This document shows positions 56,868 through 64,000 of a stretch of 64,000 nt of DNA, in pieces (the stretch's first letter is position 1; the number at the start of each line of letters is the position of its first letter). Both the position numbers and the translations under genes were made by a program. Origin of the DNA: Paractinoplanes aksuensis (GTDB taxonomy: Bacteria > Actinomycetota > Actinomycetes > Mycobacteriales > Micromonosporaceae); assembly GCF_024137025.1 (NCBI RefSeq), contig NZ_JAMYJR010000033.1, positions 124,001-188,000 of the forward strand, read 5' to 3'. The notes beneath the pieces are model-generated. The model was not told the DNA's origin, ran no database searches, and saw only the letters and a list, made by a program, of their open reading frames with translations.

Positions 56868-58355
56868 GTGAGCAGGGGTATGCGACACATGCACGGGCCG
56901 CCGATGCCCCCGTGGGCGCGCGAGCACCGCACCGGGCGGTTCCACGGCCCGCCGGTCCCGGGCCAGTTCCGGGGGCCGGGCGCCGGGGCCGCCATCGGGG
57001 CCGGGCTGTTCCAGGCCCTGGGGGCCAAGCAGCAGGCCGGCGACGGGCACGTGCTCGTGGCCATGCGCCCCGCGCTCTATCTGTTGCTGCTGGTCGGGCC
57101 CGTCGCGCTGCTGTTCCGCCGGCGCTACCCGGTGGTGGCCTTCGTGATCGCCGCCGCCGCGTCGCTCGGGTTCGCCACGGTCGCGCAGCCGCACTGGTTC
57201 TGGACGGTCGCCCCGATCATCGCGCTGTTCCAGCTCGGCGCGTGCGGGCGGCGCACGGTCGCGTTCGTGTGCGCCGGGGTGTCGTACGCGGCCTATCTGC
57301 TGATCTTCTGGGTCTTCGCCGACCCGATCGGCCTGCGGGCCGAGGTGCGCCCCGGCCTGCGCGAGACGCTGCTGCTCGGCGTCGCGCTGGCCGCGGCCAT
57401 CTTCCTGGGCGGCATCGCCAAGATCAAGGGCGAGCAGATGGCCCAGGCCGTCAAGGTACGGGCCGAACGCGAACGGGCCGAGGAGGAGCAGCAGCGCCGC
57501 CAGGCCTCGGAAGAGCGCCTGCGCATCGCCCGCGAACTGCACGACGTGATCGGCCACCACCTGTCCCTGATCAACGTGCAGGCCGGGGTCGGCCTGCACC
57601 TCATGGACAACCGCCCCGAACAGGCCCGCGAGGCCCTGACGGCGATCAAGACGGCCAGCTCCGAGGCGTTGCGCGAGGTCCGCTCGGTGCTGGGCGCGCT
57701 CCGCACCGAGGACGAGGCCGCCCCACGCCAGCCCGCCCTGGGCCTGAGCCGCCTCGACGACCTGACCGCCGACGCCGGCCTGCCGGTCACGACCAAGGTG
57801 ACCGGCGAGGTGCGCCCGCTGCCGCCCGAGGTCGACCGGGCCGCCTACCGCATCGTCCAAGAGGCCCTGACCAACGTCCGCCGCCACGCCGGCCCCGGCG
57901 CGACGGCCCTGGTCTCGGTCGACTACCTGCCGACAGCGTTGCACCTGGCCATCCGCAACGAGACGGCCAACGCCCCCGCCCCCGCCGAGGGCGGCCCACC
58001 CGGCACCGGCATCGCCGGCATGCGAGCCCGCGCCCAGAGCCTGGGCGGCACCCTGGAAGCCGGCCCGGTCCCCGACGGCTTCCTGGTCTCCGTCCTGCTC
58101 CCCGCCACCGACGACTCCCCGTCCAACTCCCCCCGAACGGCCAGCTCCTCGGGCGCAGCCGCCTCCTCGCGCACGACCGGCTTCCCGCGTGCTGACGAGT
58201 CCTCGGACGCGACCAGTTCCCCGCGAACGGGCGGCTCGTCAGGCGCCACGAACTCCTCCGCCGCCACCAGCTCCCCTCGAGCGGCCAGCTCCCCAGGCGC
58301 GGCCGGAGACGACGCTGACCGTGGGTACAGACCAGTTGAAGGAGCGGTGGAGTGA
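56868..58355 (+). CDS. NarL-type sensor histidine kinase with low-complexity C-terminal tail
   Basis: About 495 residues from the GTG at 56868, behind GGAAGGGGCGGAGG. Basic/Pro/His-rich N-terminus (MRHMHGPPMPPW), six membrane helices (about 60-190), a coiled helix, HisKA_3 with the phospho-acceptor in RIARELHDVIGHHLSLI (near residue 225) and HATPase with NVRRHA and GTGIAGM. The catalytic part ends at VSVLLPA; a further 75 or so residues of Ser/Thr/Ala/Pro repeats (SSPRTGGSSGATNSS and similar) follow, unusual for this kinase type. The stop overlaps the response regulator GTG (GTGA). Confidence 0.85.
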   Translation: MSRGMRHMHGPPMPPWAREHRTGRFHGPPVPGQFRGPGAGAAIGAGLFQALGAKQQAGDGHVLVAMRPALYLLLLVGPVALLFRRRYPVVAFVIAAAASLGFATVAQPHWFWTVAPIIALFQLGACGRRTVAFVCAGVSYAAYLLIFWVFADPIGLRAEVRPGLRETLLLGVALAAAIFLGGIAKIKGEQMAQAVKVRAERERAEEEQQRRQASEERLRIARELHDVIGHHLSLINVQAGVGLHLMDNRPEQAREALTAIKTASSEALREVRSVLGALRTEDEAAPRQPALGLSRLDDLTADAGLPVTTKVTGEVRPLPPEVDRAAYRIVQEALTNVRRHAGPGATALVSVDYLPTALHLAIRNETANAPAPAEGGPPGTGIAGMRARAQSLGGTLEAGPVPDGFLVSVLLPATDDSPSNSPRTASSSGAAASSRTTGFPRADESSDATSSPRTGGSSGATNSSAATSSPRAASSPGAAGDDADRGYRPVEGAVE

Positions 58356-59026
58356 TCTCGGTGGTGCTGGCGGACGACCAACTGCTCGTGCGGGCCGGTT
58401 TCCGGGCGTTGCTCAACGCCGAGCCCGACATCGAGGTGGTCGGTGAGGCCGGCGACGGCCTCGAAGCGGTCGCGCAGGCGCAACAGACCCACCCCGACGT
58501 GGTGCTGATGGACATCCGCATGCCCGGCGTGGACGGCCTCGAGGCAACCCGCCGCATCGCCGCCGACCCGACCCTGTCCGGCACCCGGGTGGTCATCCTG
58601 ACCACGTTCGAGCTCGACGAGTACGTCTTCGAGGCCCTGCGCCTGGGCGCCTCCGGCTTCCTGGTCAAGGACACCGAGCCGGTCGAACTGATCCGTGGCG
58701 TCCGTGCCGTGGCCGCCGGCGACGGCCTGCTCTCCCCCGGCGTGACCCGCCGCGTGATCGGCGAGTTCGCCGGCGGCGCCCACGGCCGCTCACCCGCCAC
58801 CCCTCCGGCCACCCTCGACCAGCTGACCGACCGCGAACGCGAGGTCCTCGTACTGGTCGCCGAGGGCCTCTCCAACGACGAGATCGCGGCCCGCCTGGTG
58901 ATCAGCCCCGCCACCGCCAAGACCCACGTCAGCCGCACGATGATCAAACTGGCCGCCCGCGACCGCGCCCAACTCGTCGTCTACGCCTACGAGGCCGGCC
59001 TGATCCGGCCCGGTTGGCTGGCCTGA
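58352..59026 (+). CDS. NarL/LuxR-type response regulator
   Basis: A 224-residue regulator from the GTG at 58352. The receiver has ADDQLLVRAGFRALL and the phospho-Asp in VVLMDIRMPGVDG (near residue 53); the C-terminal LuxR helix-turn-helix is LTDREREVLVLVAEGLSNDE and SPATAKTHVSRTMIKL. Translationally coupled to the histidine kinase, so they form a cognate pair. Confidence 0.95.
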   Translation: MISVVLADDQLLVRAGFRALLNAEPDIEVVGEAGDGLEAVAQAQQTHPDVVLMDIRMPGVDGLEATRRIAADPTLSGTRVVILTTFELDEYVFEALRLGASGFLVKDTEPVELIRGVRAVAAGDGLLSPGVTRRVIGEFAGGAHGRSPATPPATLDQLTDREREVLVLVAEGLSNDEIAARLVISPATAKTHVSRTMIKLAARDRAQLVVYAYEAGLIRPGWLA

Positions 59027-59142
59027 TTGTTCCGGCCGACCCGTTCCGCCCAGGCTGGTTGCATGTACCTACGCGACGGGCCCTCCGCCAAGAAACCCCG
59101 CGAGCTCATGCCCGTTTCTGGCGGTTCCTGCCCGTAAGCGCA

Positions 59143-59158
59143 TTGACAACGCTGTAAA
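59143..59158. promoter_or_regulatory. LacI-type operator candidate upstream of the GH43 gene
   Basis: TTGACAACGCTGTAAA is a CG-centred imperfect palindrome (12 of 16 positions symmetric), the form bound by LacI-family sugar repressors, 44 bases upstream of the GH43 ATG. TTGACA could double as a -35. No LacI gene is in the window. Confidence 0.5.
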
Positions 59159-59202
59159 TGCGGTCGGATTCTCGGGAGATCCCCCAATCCCCGGGAGTCC
59201 CC

Positions 59203-60252
59203 ATGAAGAAGAGATCCCTCGCCCTCGCCTCCGCGCTGCTCGTCGCCGCAGTGCTGGGGCTCGCCCCGCCCGCCGTCGCCGGGCAGACCTCGATGCGGGC
59301 CGCCGACCCCAGCGTGCTGCGCGTCGGCGGCACGTACATCTCGGTGCAGTCGACCGGCGGCGGCATCGCCGTCCGGCAGGCCTCGTCGACCGACGGGCTG
59401 GCCTCAGCGGCCGCGCGGCAGGTGTGGAGCGACACCCGCAACCTCGGTGAGGTGTGGGCGCCCGAGATCGCCACCGACAACGGCCGCTTCTACATCTACT
59501 TCTCGGCCGGGCGCGGCGCCGCGCACCGGATGTACGTCATCAGCTCGGCCTCGGCCGCCAGTGGCTACACGGCCGAGACGCGGATGGCGCTGCCCGACGA
59601 CCGCTGGGCCATCGACGGCGCCATGTTCGTCTTCAACGGTCAGCGCTGGTTCGTGTGGTCGGGCTGGGCCGGCACCACCAACGTCGAGCAGAACCTCTAC
59701 ATCGCCCGGATGAGCAGCCCGACCACCACCACCGGCGCCCGCTACGTCATCTCGCAGCCGCGGGAGAGCTGGGAGCGCGTCGTCGGCAACCCGTTCATCA
59801 ACGAGGGGCCGGAACCGATCCGCGACCCCAACGGCCAGCTCCACATCGTCTACTCGGCCAACGGCAGCTGGAGCGACCAGTACTGCCTGGCCGATCTGCG
59901 GCTGCGGGCGGGCGGCGATCCCACGTACGTCTGGGACTGGTACAAGTCGAACGGGTGCCAGTTCGGCTCGAACCGGGCCACCATGATGCCCGGCTGGGAT
60001 CCCACGATCTCGGCCAACGGGCCCGGTCACCACACATTCGTCCTGCTCAACGGCGACATCGCCACGAGCCCGCCGGCCGGCCCCCGATTCCCGATGATGT
60101 ACCACGCCGTTCCCAAGGGCACGCCGTACGCCTGGGCGAACCGCTACTGGTACACCGGGACCTTCGTTTGGTGGGGCAACAGCACATACACGCGAGCGAA
60201 CGTTCCGGGCGCCACTTCGAACACGGGTTACGGGTTGAAGTTCTTCGAGTAA
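59203..60252 (+). CDS. Secreted glycoside hydrolase family 43-like protein
   Basis: A 349-residue precursor from the ATG at 59203, with a signal peptide (ALASALLVAAVLGLAPPAVA). The five-bladed propeller of GH43 is suggested by ADPSVLRVGGTYIS (general base Asp), WAPEIATDNGRFYIYFSAG, AIDGAMFVFNGQRWFVWSG (pKa-modulating Asp) and NEGPEPIRDPNGQLHIVYS (acid Glu). Members cleave arabinan or xylan side chains. A LacI-type operator candidate precedes it, consistent with induction by a plant sugar. Confidence 0.85.
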   Translation: MKKRSLALASALLVAAVLGLAPPAVAGQTSMRAADPSVLRVGGTYISVQSTGGGIAVRQASSTDGLASAAARQVWSDTRNLGEVWAPEIATDNGRFYIYFSAGRGAAHRMYVISSASAASGYTAETRMALPDDRWAIDGAMFVFNGQRWFVWSGWAGTTNVEQNLYIARMSSPTTTTGARYVISQPRESWERVVGNPFINEGPEPIRDPNGQLHIVYSANGSWSDQYCLADLRLRAGGDPTYVWDWYKSNGCQFGSNRATMMPGWDPTISANGPGHHTFVLLNGDIATSPPAGPRFPMMYHAVPKGTPYAWANRYWYTGTFVWWGNSTYTRANVPGATSNTGYGLKFFE

Positions 60253-60273
60253 AAAGCAATCACCGGTTCGGTT

Positions 60274-60302
60274 GATGCGCCGCCGGTTCCCGGCGGCGCA
60301 TC
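60274..60302 (+). terminator. Hairpin downstream of the GH43 gene
   Basis: A perfect 13-bp stem, GATGCGCCGCCGG with CCGGCGGCGCATC, and a 3-nt loop begins 22 bases after the GH43 stop. There is no clear U-run; it still has the shape of an actinobacterial terminator. Confidence 0.55.
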
Positions 60303-60333
60303 ATGTTCGTTCCTGGATCAAGAAAGTGTGCCC

Positions 60334-60519
60334 ATGTTCAAGACCGCCGACGCCGAAGCCCGCCTCGCCACCGCGAACGAGATTGCCGCGCTCCTGCGCG
60401 CGCAGTACGTCGCCAGCGGGGACCGCGCGTATCTGCACGCCGCCACCATCGCCCTCAGCAAGGCGGGTCCGGCGGCCACCTCGTCCACCGACGAGCTGAT
60501 GGCGGTCTTCACCGCCTGA
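60334..60519 (+). CDS. Small hypothetical protein (61 residues)
   Basis: A short frame beginning MFKTADAEARLATANEIAAL, wholly helical and Ala-rich, ending in TDELMAVFTA. An in-frame GTG six bases earlier is an alternative start. AAGAAAG precedes the start as a weak ribosome site. The 3' end overlaps the convergent serine hydrolase stop by 11 bases. Codon use looks coding, but no family was recognised. Confidence 0.45.
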   Translation: MFKTADAEARLATANEIAALLRAQYVASGDRAYLHAATIALSKAGPAATSSTDELMAVFTA

Positions 60520-61678
60520 GGCAGAGCACGCCGTCGACGACCCGCAGAATGCGCTCGTCCACGGCGGCCGACTTCGCCGCGTCGGCGAGCCCCGTGGTGC
60601 GATAGAGCACCACGGCCCGGTCACCGGCGTCCGTCACCCCGTTGAAGGTGCTCGTGCCGGGCACGTCACCGGGGTGCCCCCAGTAGCCGCCGCACGCGTT
60701 CGGCACGTGGAAGATGCCGAGCCCGTAGCGGATGCCGGGCGCGATGTCCTGCATGCCCTCGGCCAGCACCGTGCGGTGCATCTGGGCGGCCTGCGCCGGG
60801 CGCAGCAGCTCGCCGCGCTGCAGCGCGCGCCAGAACCGGGTCAGGTCGGCCGTGGTGCTCACCAGGCCGCCGGCCGCCCCGGCCGCGCTCGGGTTGAACT
60901 CGGTGACGTCGACCAGCTCGGCGCCCGGGGCGAACTGCTGGTAGGACCGGGCGTACGGGCGGGGCAGGGTGGCCCTGTCCCCCGGGTACGACGTGTCGTG
61001 CAGACCCAGCGGGCGCGTGATCCTCGACCGCACCTCGGTCGCCCACGACCGCCCGGTGACCCGCTCGACGATCATGCCGGCCAGGATGTAGTTGGTGTTC
61101 GAGTACTCCCACCGGGTTCCGGGGGCGAACAGCGGCTCGTGCTTCATCGCCATGGCGACCAGGTCTTCGGGCTCGTAGTGGTCGTACCGGTGGGCCAGAT
61201 AGTCCTCGGCCGAGCCCAGCGCGGCCAGGTCGTTGGTGTAGTTGAACAGACCGCTCGTGTGCTGGAGCAACTGCCGTACGGTGATGCGGCGGCCGTCGTT
61301 GCCGTTGCCCGACACCACGCCCGGCAGCAGGTGGCCGACCGTGTCGTCGAGCGACAACCTGCCCTCACCGACCAGTTGCAGCACGACGACCGCGACGAAA
61401 GTCTTGGTGTTGCTGCCGATCCGGAACCGGCCGTCGACCGGCATCGGCCGGGCGGTACGTCGATCGGCCACACCGCTACGGGCCACGAAGTCGCGGCGAC
61501 CGGCCGAGATCTCGCCCTGCGCGCCGACCATGCCGAGGTCACGCAGGTCGTCGAGGGCCGTCTGCAGTTCGGCGCGAGGCGTGGCCGCAGCCGCCGCCGG
61601 CACCGCGCCCACCGTCGAGACGGCCAGCACGGCTGCGGTGGCGACCGCGCCCGCCCGCATCACAGCGTTCGCTTTCAC
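60509..61678 (-). CDS. Secreted class C beta-lactamase/D-Ala-D-Ala carboxypeptidase-like serine hydrolase
   Basis: A 389-residue precursor from the GTG at 61678, which has GGAGGACCC immediately upstream. A signal peptide (AVATAAVLAVSTVGAVPAAA) is followed by the serine beta-lactamase-fold domain: SNTK (Ser89-Lys92), YSN (192-194) and a C-terminal HPG in WGHPGDVPG. This is the class C / DD-peptidase S12 type, acting outside the membrane on peptidoglycan peptides or esters. The real substrate cannot be predicted. Confidence 0.85.
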   Translation of the reverse strand: MKANAVMRAGAVATAAVLAVSTVGAVPAAAAATPRAELQTALDDLRDLGMVGAQGEISAGRRDFVARSGVADRRTARPMPVDGRFRIGSNTKTFVAVVVLQLVGEGRLSLDDTVGHLLPGVVSGNGNDGRRITVRQLLQHTSGLFNYTNDLAALGSAEDYLAHRYDHYEPEDLVAMAMKHEPLFAPGTRWEYSNTNYILAGMIVERVTGRSWATEVRSRITRPLGLHDTSYPGDRATLPRPYARSYQQFAPGAELVDVTEFNPSAAGAAGGLVSTTADLTRFWRALQRGELLRPAQAAQMHRTVLAEGMQDIAPGIRYGLGIFHVPNACGGYWGHPGDVPGTSTFNGVTDAGDRAVVLYRTTGLADAAKSAAVDERILRVVDGVLCLRR

Positions 61679-61722
61679 GGGTCCTCCAGTTCCACTTCGG
61701 AATGAGAACCTCAACGTACGAA

Positions 61723-62175
61723 TCAGCAGCTCACCGGCACCACGGGGCTGACCCCCGGGTTTTTCGGGGTGCTACCACCCTTGAGTTCGTCGTAGACGGC
61801 GCGTGCGGCGTGCACCTGGGCGATGTGCGTCTCGGCCCACGCCTTGATCGCCCGTTGCAGCGGCAGCAGCTCGTGGCCCAGCCCGGTCAGCTCGTAGTCG
61901 ACCCGCACCGGGACGGCCGCCGTGACCCGCCGGGCGACCAGGCCGTCGCGCTCCAGCTTGCGCAGCGTCTGGGTCAGCATTTTCTGGCTGGCCCCGGCAA
62001 CCGTGCGGGAGAGCTCGGCGTACCGCATCGGGCCCTCGGCGAGCGCGCTGACGACCAGGGTGACCCACTTGTCGCTGAGCGCGGCCAGCACCTCGTGACC
62101 GGGACACTCGGCCAGGTTCGCGTTGTAGGCCAGCCGCTCCTGCTCGCGCCGCTCGGCGGCGGTCCGCGTCGTCAT
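61723..62175 (-). CDS. HxlR-family transcriptional regulator
   Basis: A 150-residue HxlR winged-helix regulator: CPGHEVLAALSDKWVTLVVS with the family-typical N-terminal cysteine (a redox or aldehyde sensor in several members), then RYAELSRTVAGASQKMLTQT and the wing RRVTAAVPVRVDYELT. It is divergent from the quinone oxidoreductase gene with 67 bases between starts; HxlR regulators commonly control such adjacent oxidoreductases. Confidence 0.9.
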   Translation of the reverse strand: MTTRTAAERREQERLAYNANLAECPGHEVLAALSDKWVTLVVSALAEGPMRYAELSRTVAGASQKMLTQTLRKLERDGLVARRVTAAVPVRVDYELTGLGHELLPLQRAIKAWAETHIAQVHAARAVYDELKGGSTPKNPGVSPVVPVSC

Positions 62176-62242
62176 GCCGGTATGTTACGCACCCCGAGGT
62201 GCCTCCTTACGATCCGCGACGGCCGCTCCTAGCGTCACGGAC

Positions 62243-63178
62243 ATGAGAGCCGCAGTCGTCCGCCGGTTCGGCGGCCCCGAAGTCCTCGAGATCGCCTCGA
62301 TCGACGTGCCGGAGATCCGGGACCACCAGCTTCTCGTAAGGGTGGAGGCGGCCGCGGTCAACCGGATCGACCTGTCCACCCGCAGCGGCGCGCTGGCCGA
62401 GGCGGGCCTGATGCGCCCGGCGCCGGTGGTCGGGCTCGGCTGGGACGCGGCGGGCACCGTCGAGGCGGCCGGGGCGGCCGTCACCCGCTTCGCCGTGGGC
62501 GACCGCGTCATCGGCCTGCGGGACCGGTTGTCCGCGGGCGGGGCCCAGGCCGAGTTCGTGGCGCTCGACGAGACGGCGCTGGCGCCCGCGCCGCGCTCGG
62601 TGCCGGCGGCCGAGGCGTCGACCCTGCCGCTGATCGGGCTGACCGCCGACCTCGCCCTGCGCCGCACCGGGCTCCGGGCCGGACAGACGCTGCTGGTCAC
62701 CGGGGCCGCGGGCGGCGTCGGCGGCCTGGCGCTGGAACTGGCCGCCCTGCGGGGCGTACGGACGGTGGCCGACGACAAGTCGGCCGCCGCGACCTGGACC
62801 GTTCCGCGGGGCGAGCCGGCCCAGGTCCGCGATCTGGTCCCGGGCGGCGTCGACGCGGTGATCGACGCTGCCGTCCTGGGCGTCGAGGCCCACGAGGCCC
62901 TGCGCGGCGGCGGCACGTTCGTGACCCTCGTACGCCCCTTCGCCCCGCCCCCGCTGCGGGACACCCGCGTGGTGGTGGCCGAGGTGGCCGCCGACGGCGC
63001 ACGCCTGACCGAGCTGGCCGCCCTGGTCGACGCCGGCCACCTCACGCTCGGCGTGGCCGCGACGTTCCCGCTGGACGCGGTGGCCGAGGCCCACGAGCGT
63101 CTGGCCGCCGGCGGATTGCGCGGTCGCCTGGTGCTCACCCCCGGCGTTCGAGCCGCCAGGTCTGTGAACTTTCTTTGA
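62243..63178 (+). CDS. Zinc-independent quinone oxidoreductase-like MDR protein
   Basis: A 311-residue medium-chain dehydrogenase/reductase of the quinone oxidoreductase group: MRAAVVRRFGGPEVLEI start, VNRIDLSTRSG, GWDAAGTVEAAG and the NADPH motif VTGAAGGVGGLALELA. No zinc-ligand cysteines are present. The segment after the Rossmann motif is shorter than in typical family members (RGVRTVADDKSAAATW), leaving a compact cofactor domain. Divergent from the HxlR gene, which probably controls it. Confidence 0.85.
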   Translation: MRAAVVRRFGGPEVLEIASIDVPEIRDHQLLVRVEAAAVNRIDLSTRSGALAEAGLMRPAPVVGLGWDAAGTVEAAGAAVTRFAVGDRVIGLRDRLSAGGAQAEFVALDETALAPAPRSVPAAEASTLPLIGLTADLALRRTGLRAGQTLLVTGAAGGVGGLALELAALRGVRTVADDKSAAATWTVPRGEPAQVRDLVPGGVDAVIDAAVLGVEAHEALRGGGTFVTLVRPFAPPPLRDTRVVVAEVAADGARLTELAALVDAGHLTLGVAATFPLDAVAEAHERLAAGGLRGRLVLTPGVRAARSVNFL

Positions 63179-63248
63179 TCCGACCGGGGCCGCACTCCGT
63201 ATATCCGCGCAACAGGGGGCCGCCGAACGCACTTAGGAGGAGGTTGAC

Positions 63249-64000
63249 GTGTCCGCCGTCGATCGCTTGTTCCGCCGGAGCCACCTGCTGGGGGTGGTGG
63301 TCGCCGCGACGGCCCTGCTCCTGCTCGCCCCGGGCGCGGCGTACGCGGAACCCGGAGTGCCGGATCCCCCGAGCGGCCTGCTCACCGACACCGGCGACGG
63401 CGACATCGCCGCGGCCGACAAGGACTTCGCGGTCAAGGTGCGGCTGGCCGGCCTGTGGGAGATCCCGGCCGGCGAGATGGCCCAGGAACGCTCGAACGAC
63501 CCCAAGATCAAGAAGATCGGGCGCGACATCGCCGACCAGCATGTCGTGCTGGACAAGATGGTCCGCGACGCGGCCCGCAAGCTGAGCATCAAGCTGCCCG
63601 ACAAGCCCAACGAGGACCAGCAGGGCTGGCTGGCCGAGATGCGCGACGCCGAGGGCGAGGAGTTCGACCAGATCTACATCGACCGGCTGCGGGCGGCCCA
63701 CGGCAAGATCTTCCCGGCCATCGCCACGATCCGGACGAGCACCCGCAACGACACGATCCGCAAGCTGGCCCAGCGGGCCAACCAGTTCGTGATGACCCAC
63801 CTGACCCTGCTCGAGAGCAGCAGCCTGGTCGACTACGAGTCGCTGCCCACCGCGCCCCCGCCGGCCGTCACCCCGGTCAGCAACAGCGGCGGCGGCAGTG
63901 GCCCGGGCCTGGCCGCGGCCGGGTCGACCACCCCGGCCTCCTCGGTCAACCTGCCCCTGATCGGCGGCCTGCTGGTCGTGATCGTCGGCCTGGCCTTCTT
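63249..64000 (+). CDS. Secreted DUF4142 protein (3' truncated by window)
   Basis: Starts GTG at 63249 behind AGGAGGAGG and runs off the window (250 codons seen). Signal peptide LLGVVVAATALLLLAPGAAY. The DUF4142 four-helix bundle spans about 55-195 (DFAVKVRLAGLWEIPAGEMA, IADQHVVLDKMVRDAARKL, FDQIYIDRLRAAHGKIFPAI). A Pro/Ser/Gly linker then leads to NLPLIGGLLVVIVGLAF, a C-terminal helix preceded by an LPxxG-like sequence, so the protein is probably anchored at the cell surface. DUF4142 proteins are ferritin-like in fold, function unknown. Confidence 0.8.
   Translation, partial: MSAVDRLFRRSHLLGVVVAATALLLLAPGAAYAEPGVPDPPSGLLTDTGDGDIAAADKDFAVKVRLAGLWEIPAGEMAQERSNDPKIKKIGRDIADQHVVLDKMVRDAARKLSIKLPDKPNEDQQGWLAEMRDAEGEEFDQIYIDRLRAAHGKIFPAIATIRTSTRNDTIRKLAQRANQFVMTHLTLLESSSLVDYESLPTAPPPAVTPVSNSGGGSGPGLAAAGSTTPASSVNLPLIGGLLVVIVGLAF

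Overview
This 64 kb window comes from a high-GC actinobacterium. Gene content (F420-dependent oxidoreductases, an Rv2466c-like mycothiol nitroreductase, an ECF41 sigma factor, an LpqY-SugABC-like sugar importer, a remnant of the FxSxx-COOH TPR family) and the many GTG starts and ATGA/GTGA overlaps suggest Micromonosporaceae, possibly Actinoplanes. That placement is inferred from gene content and was not tested. No rRNA, tRNA, CRISPR array, insertion sequence or phage gene was seen. The first and last genes are cut by the window edges.

Layout. 0-4.7 kb: 3' part of an ebo metabolite-traffic operon (eboA partial, eboB/TatD, eboE, eboF) ending in a polyprenyl diphosphate synthase, every junction overlapping. 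4.7-9.6 kb: alpha/beta hydrolase, a secreted CopC-domain protein and a GGDEF-EAL protein. 9.8-16.2 kb: gene remnants (FxsT-like, subtilase) among small regulatory, membrane and secreted proteins (GntR, phospholipase A2, beta-lactamase-fold hydrolase). 16.2-21.3 kb: glycosyltransferase and HEAT-repeat genes preceded by a striking operator-like array, then a histidine kinase/response regulator pair. 21.5-23.8 kb: trpEG anthranilate synthase with a Trp-Trp leader peptide and attenuator. 23.8-24.6 kb: two truncated divergent genes. 24.7-29 kb: LpqY-SugABC-like importer. 29-33 kb: redox enzymes, a soluble tandem-GAF chemoreceptor and carbonic anhydrase. 33-36.3 kb: TetR / macrolide-type glycosyltransferase / MerR / epimerase module with four palindromic operators. 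36.4-42.5 kb: GGDEF-EAL + alpha-oxoamine synthase + MFS + SnoaL-like operon. 42.5-48.8 kb: membrane protein, FAD oxidoreductase plus ECF41 sigma factor, F420 enzymes and two mini-genes that look like internal-deletion scars. 48.8-64 kb: GH63-like glucosidase, large PAS/GAF histidine kinase, a YdjM-like protein behind an SOS-type box, a NarL-type two-component pair, GH43 and serine hydrolases, HxlR/quinone oxidoreductase and a DUF4142 protein.

Three themes stand out. (1) The 20-bp site pattern GRRACGA-N6-TCGTCTC occurs as four palindromes in the tetR/glycosyltransferase intergenic region and as six related copies, 30-32 bp apart, upstream of the HEAT/GT2 genes 14 kb away, suggesting one phased operator code shared by two loci. 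(2) At least six genes are relics, several of them in-frame fusions of the two ends of a formerly long gene or gene pair. (3) There are several self-contained regulatory devices: the trp attenuator, an ECF41 promoter in front of its own operon, and a LexA-like box embedded in a palindrome that also covers a Shine-Dalgarno sequence.
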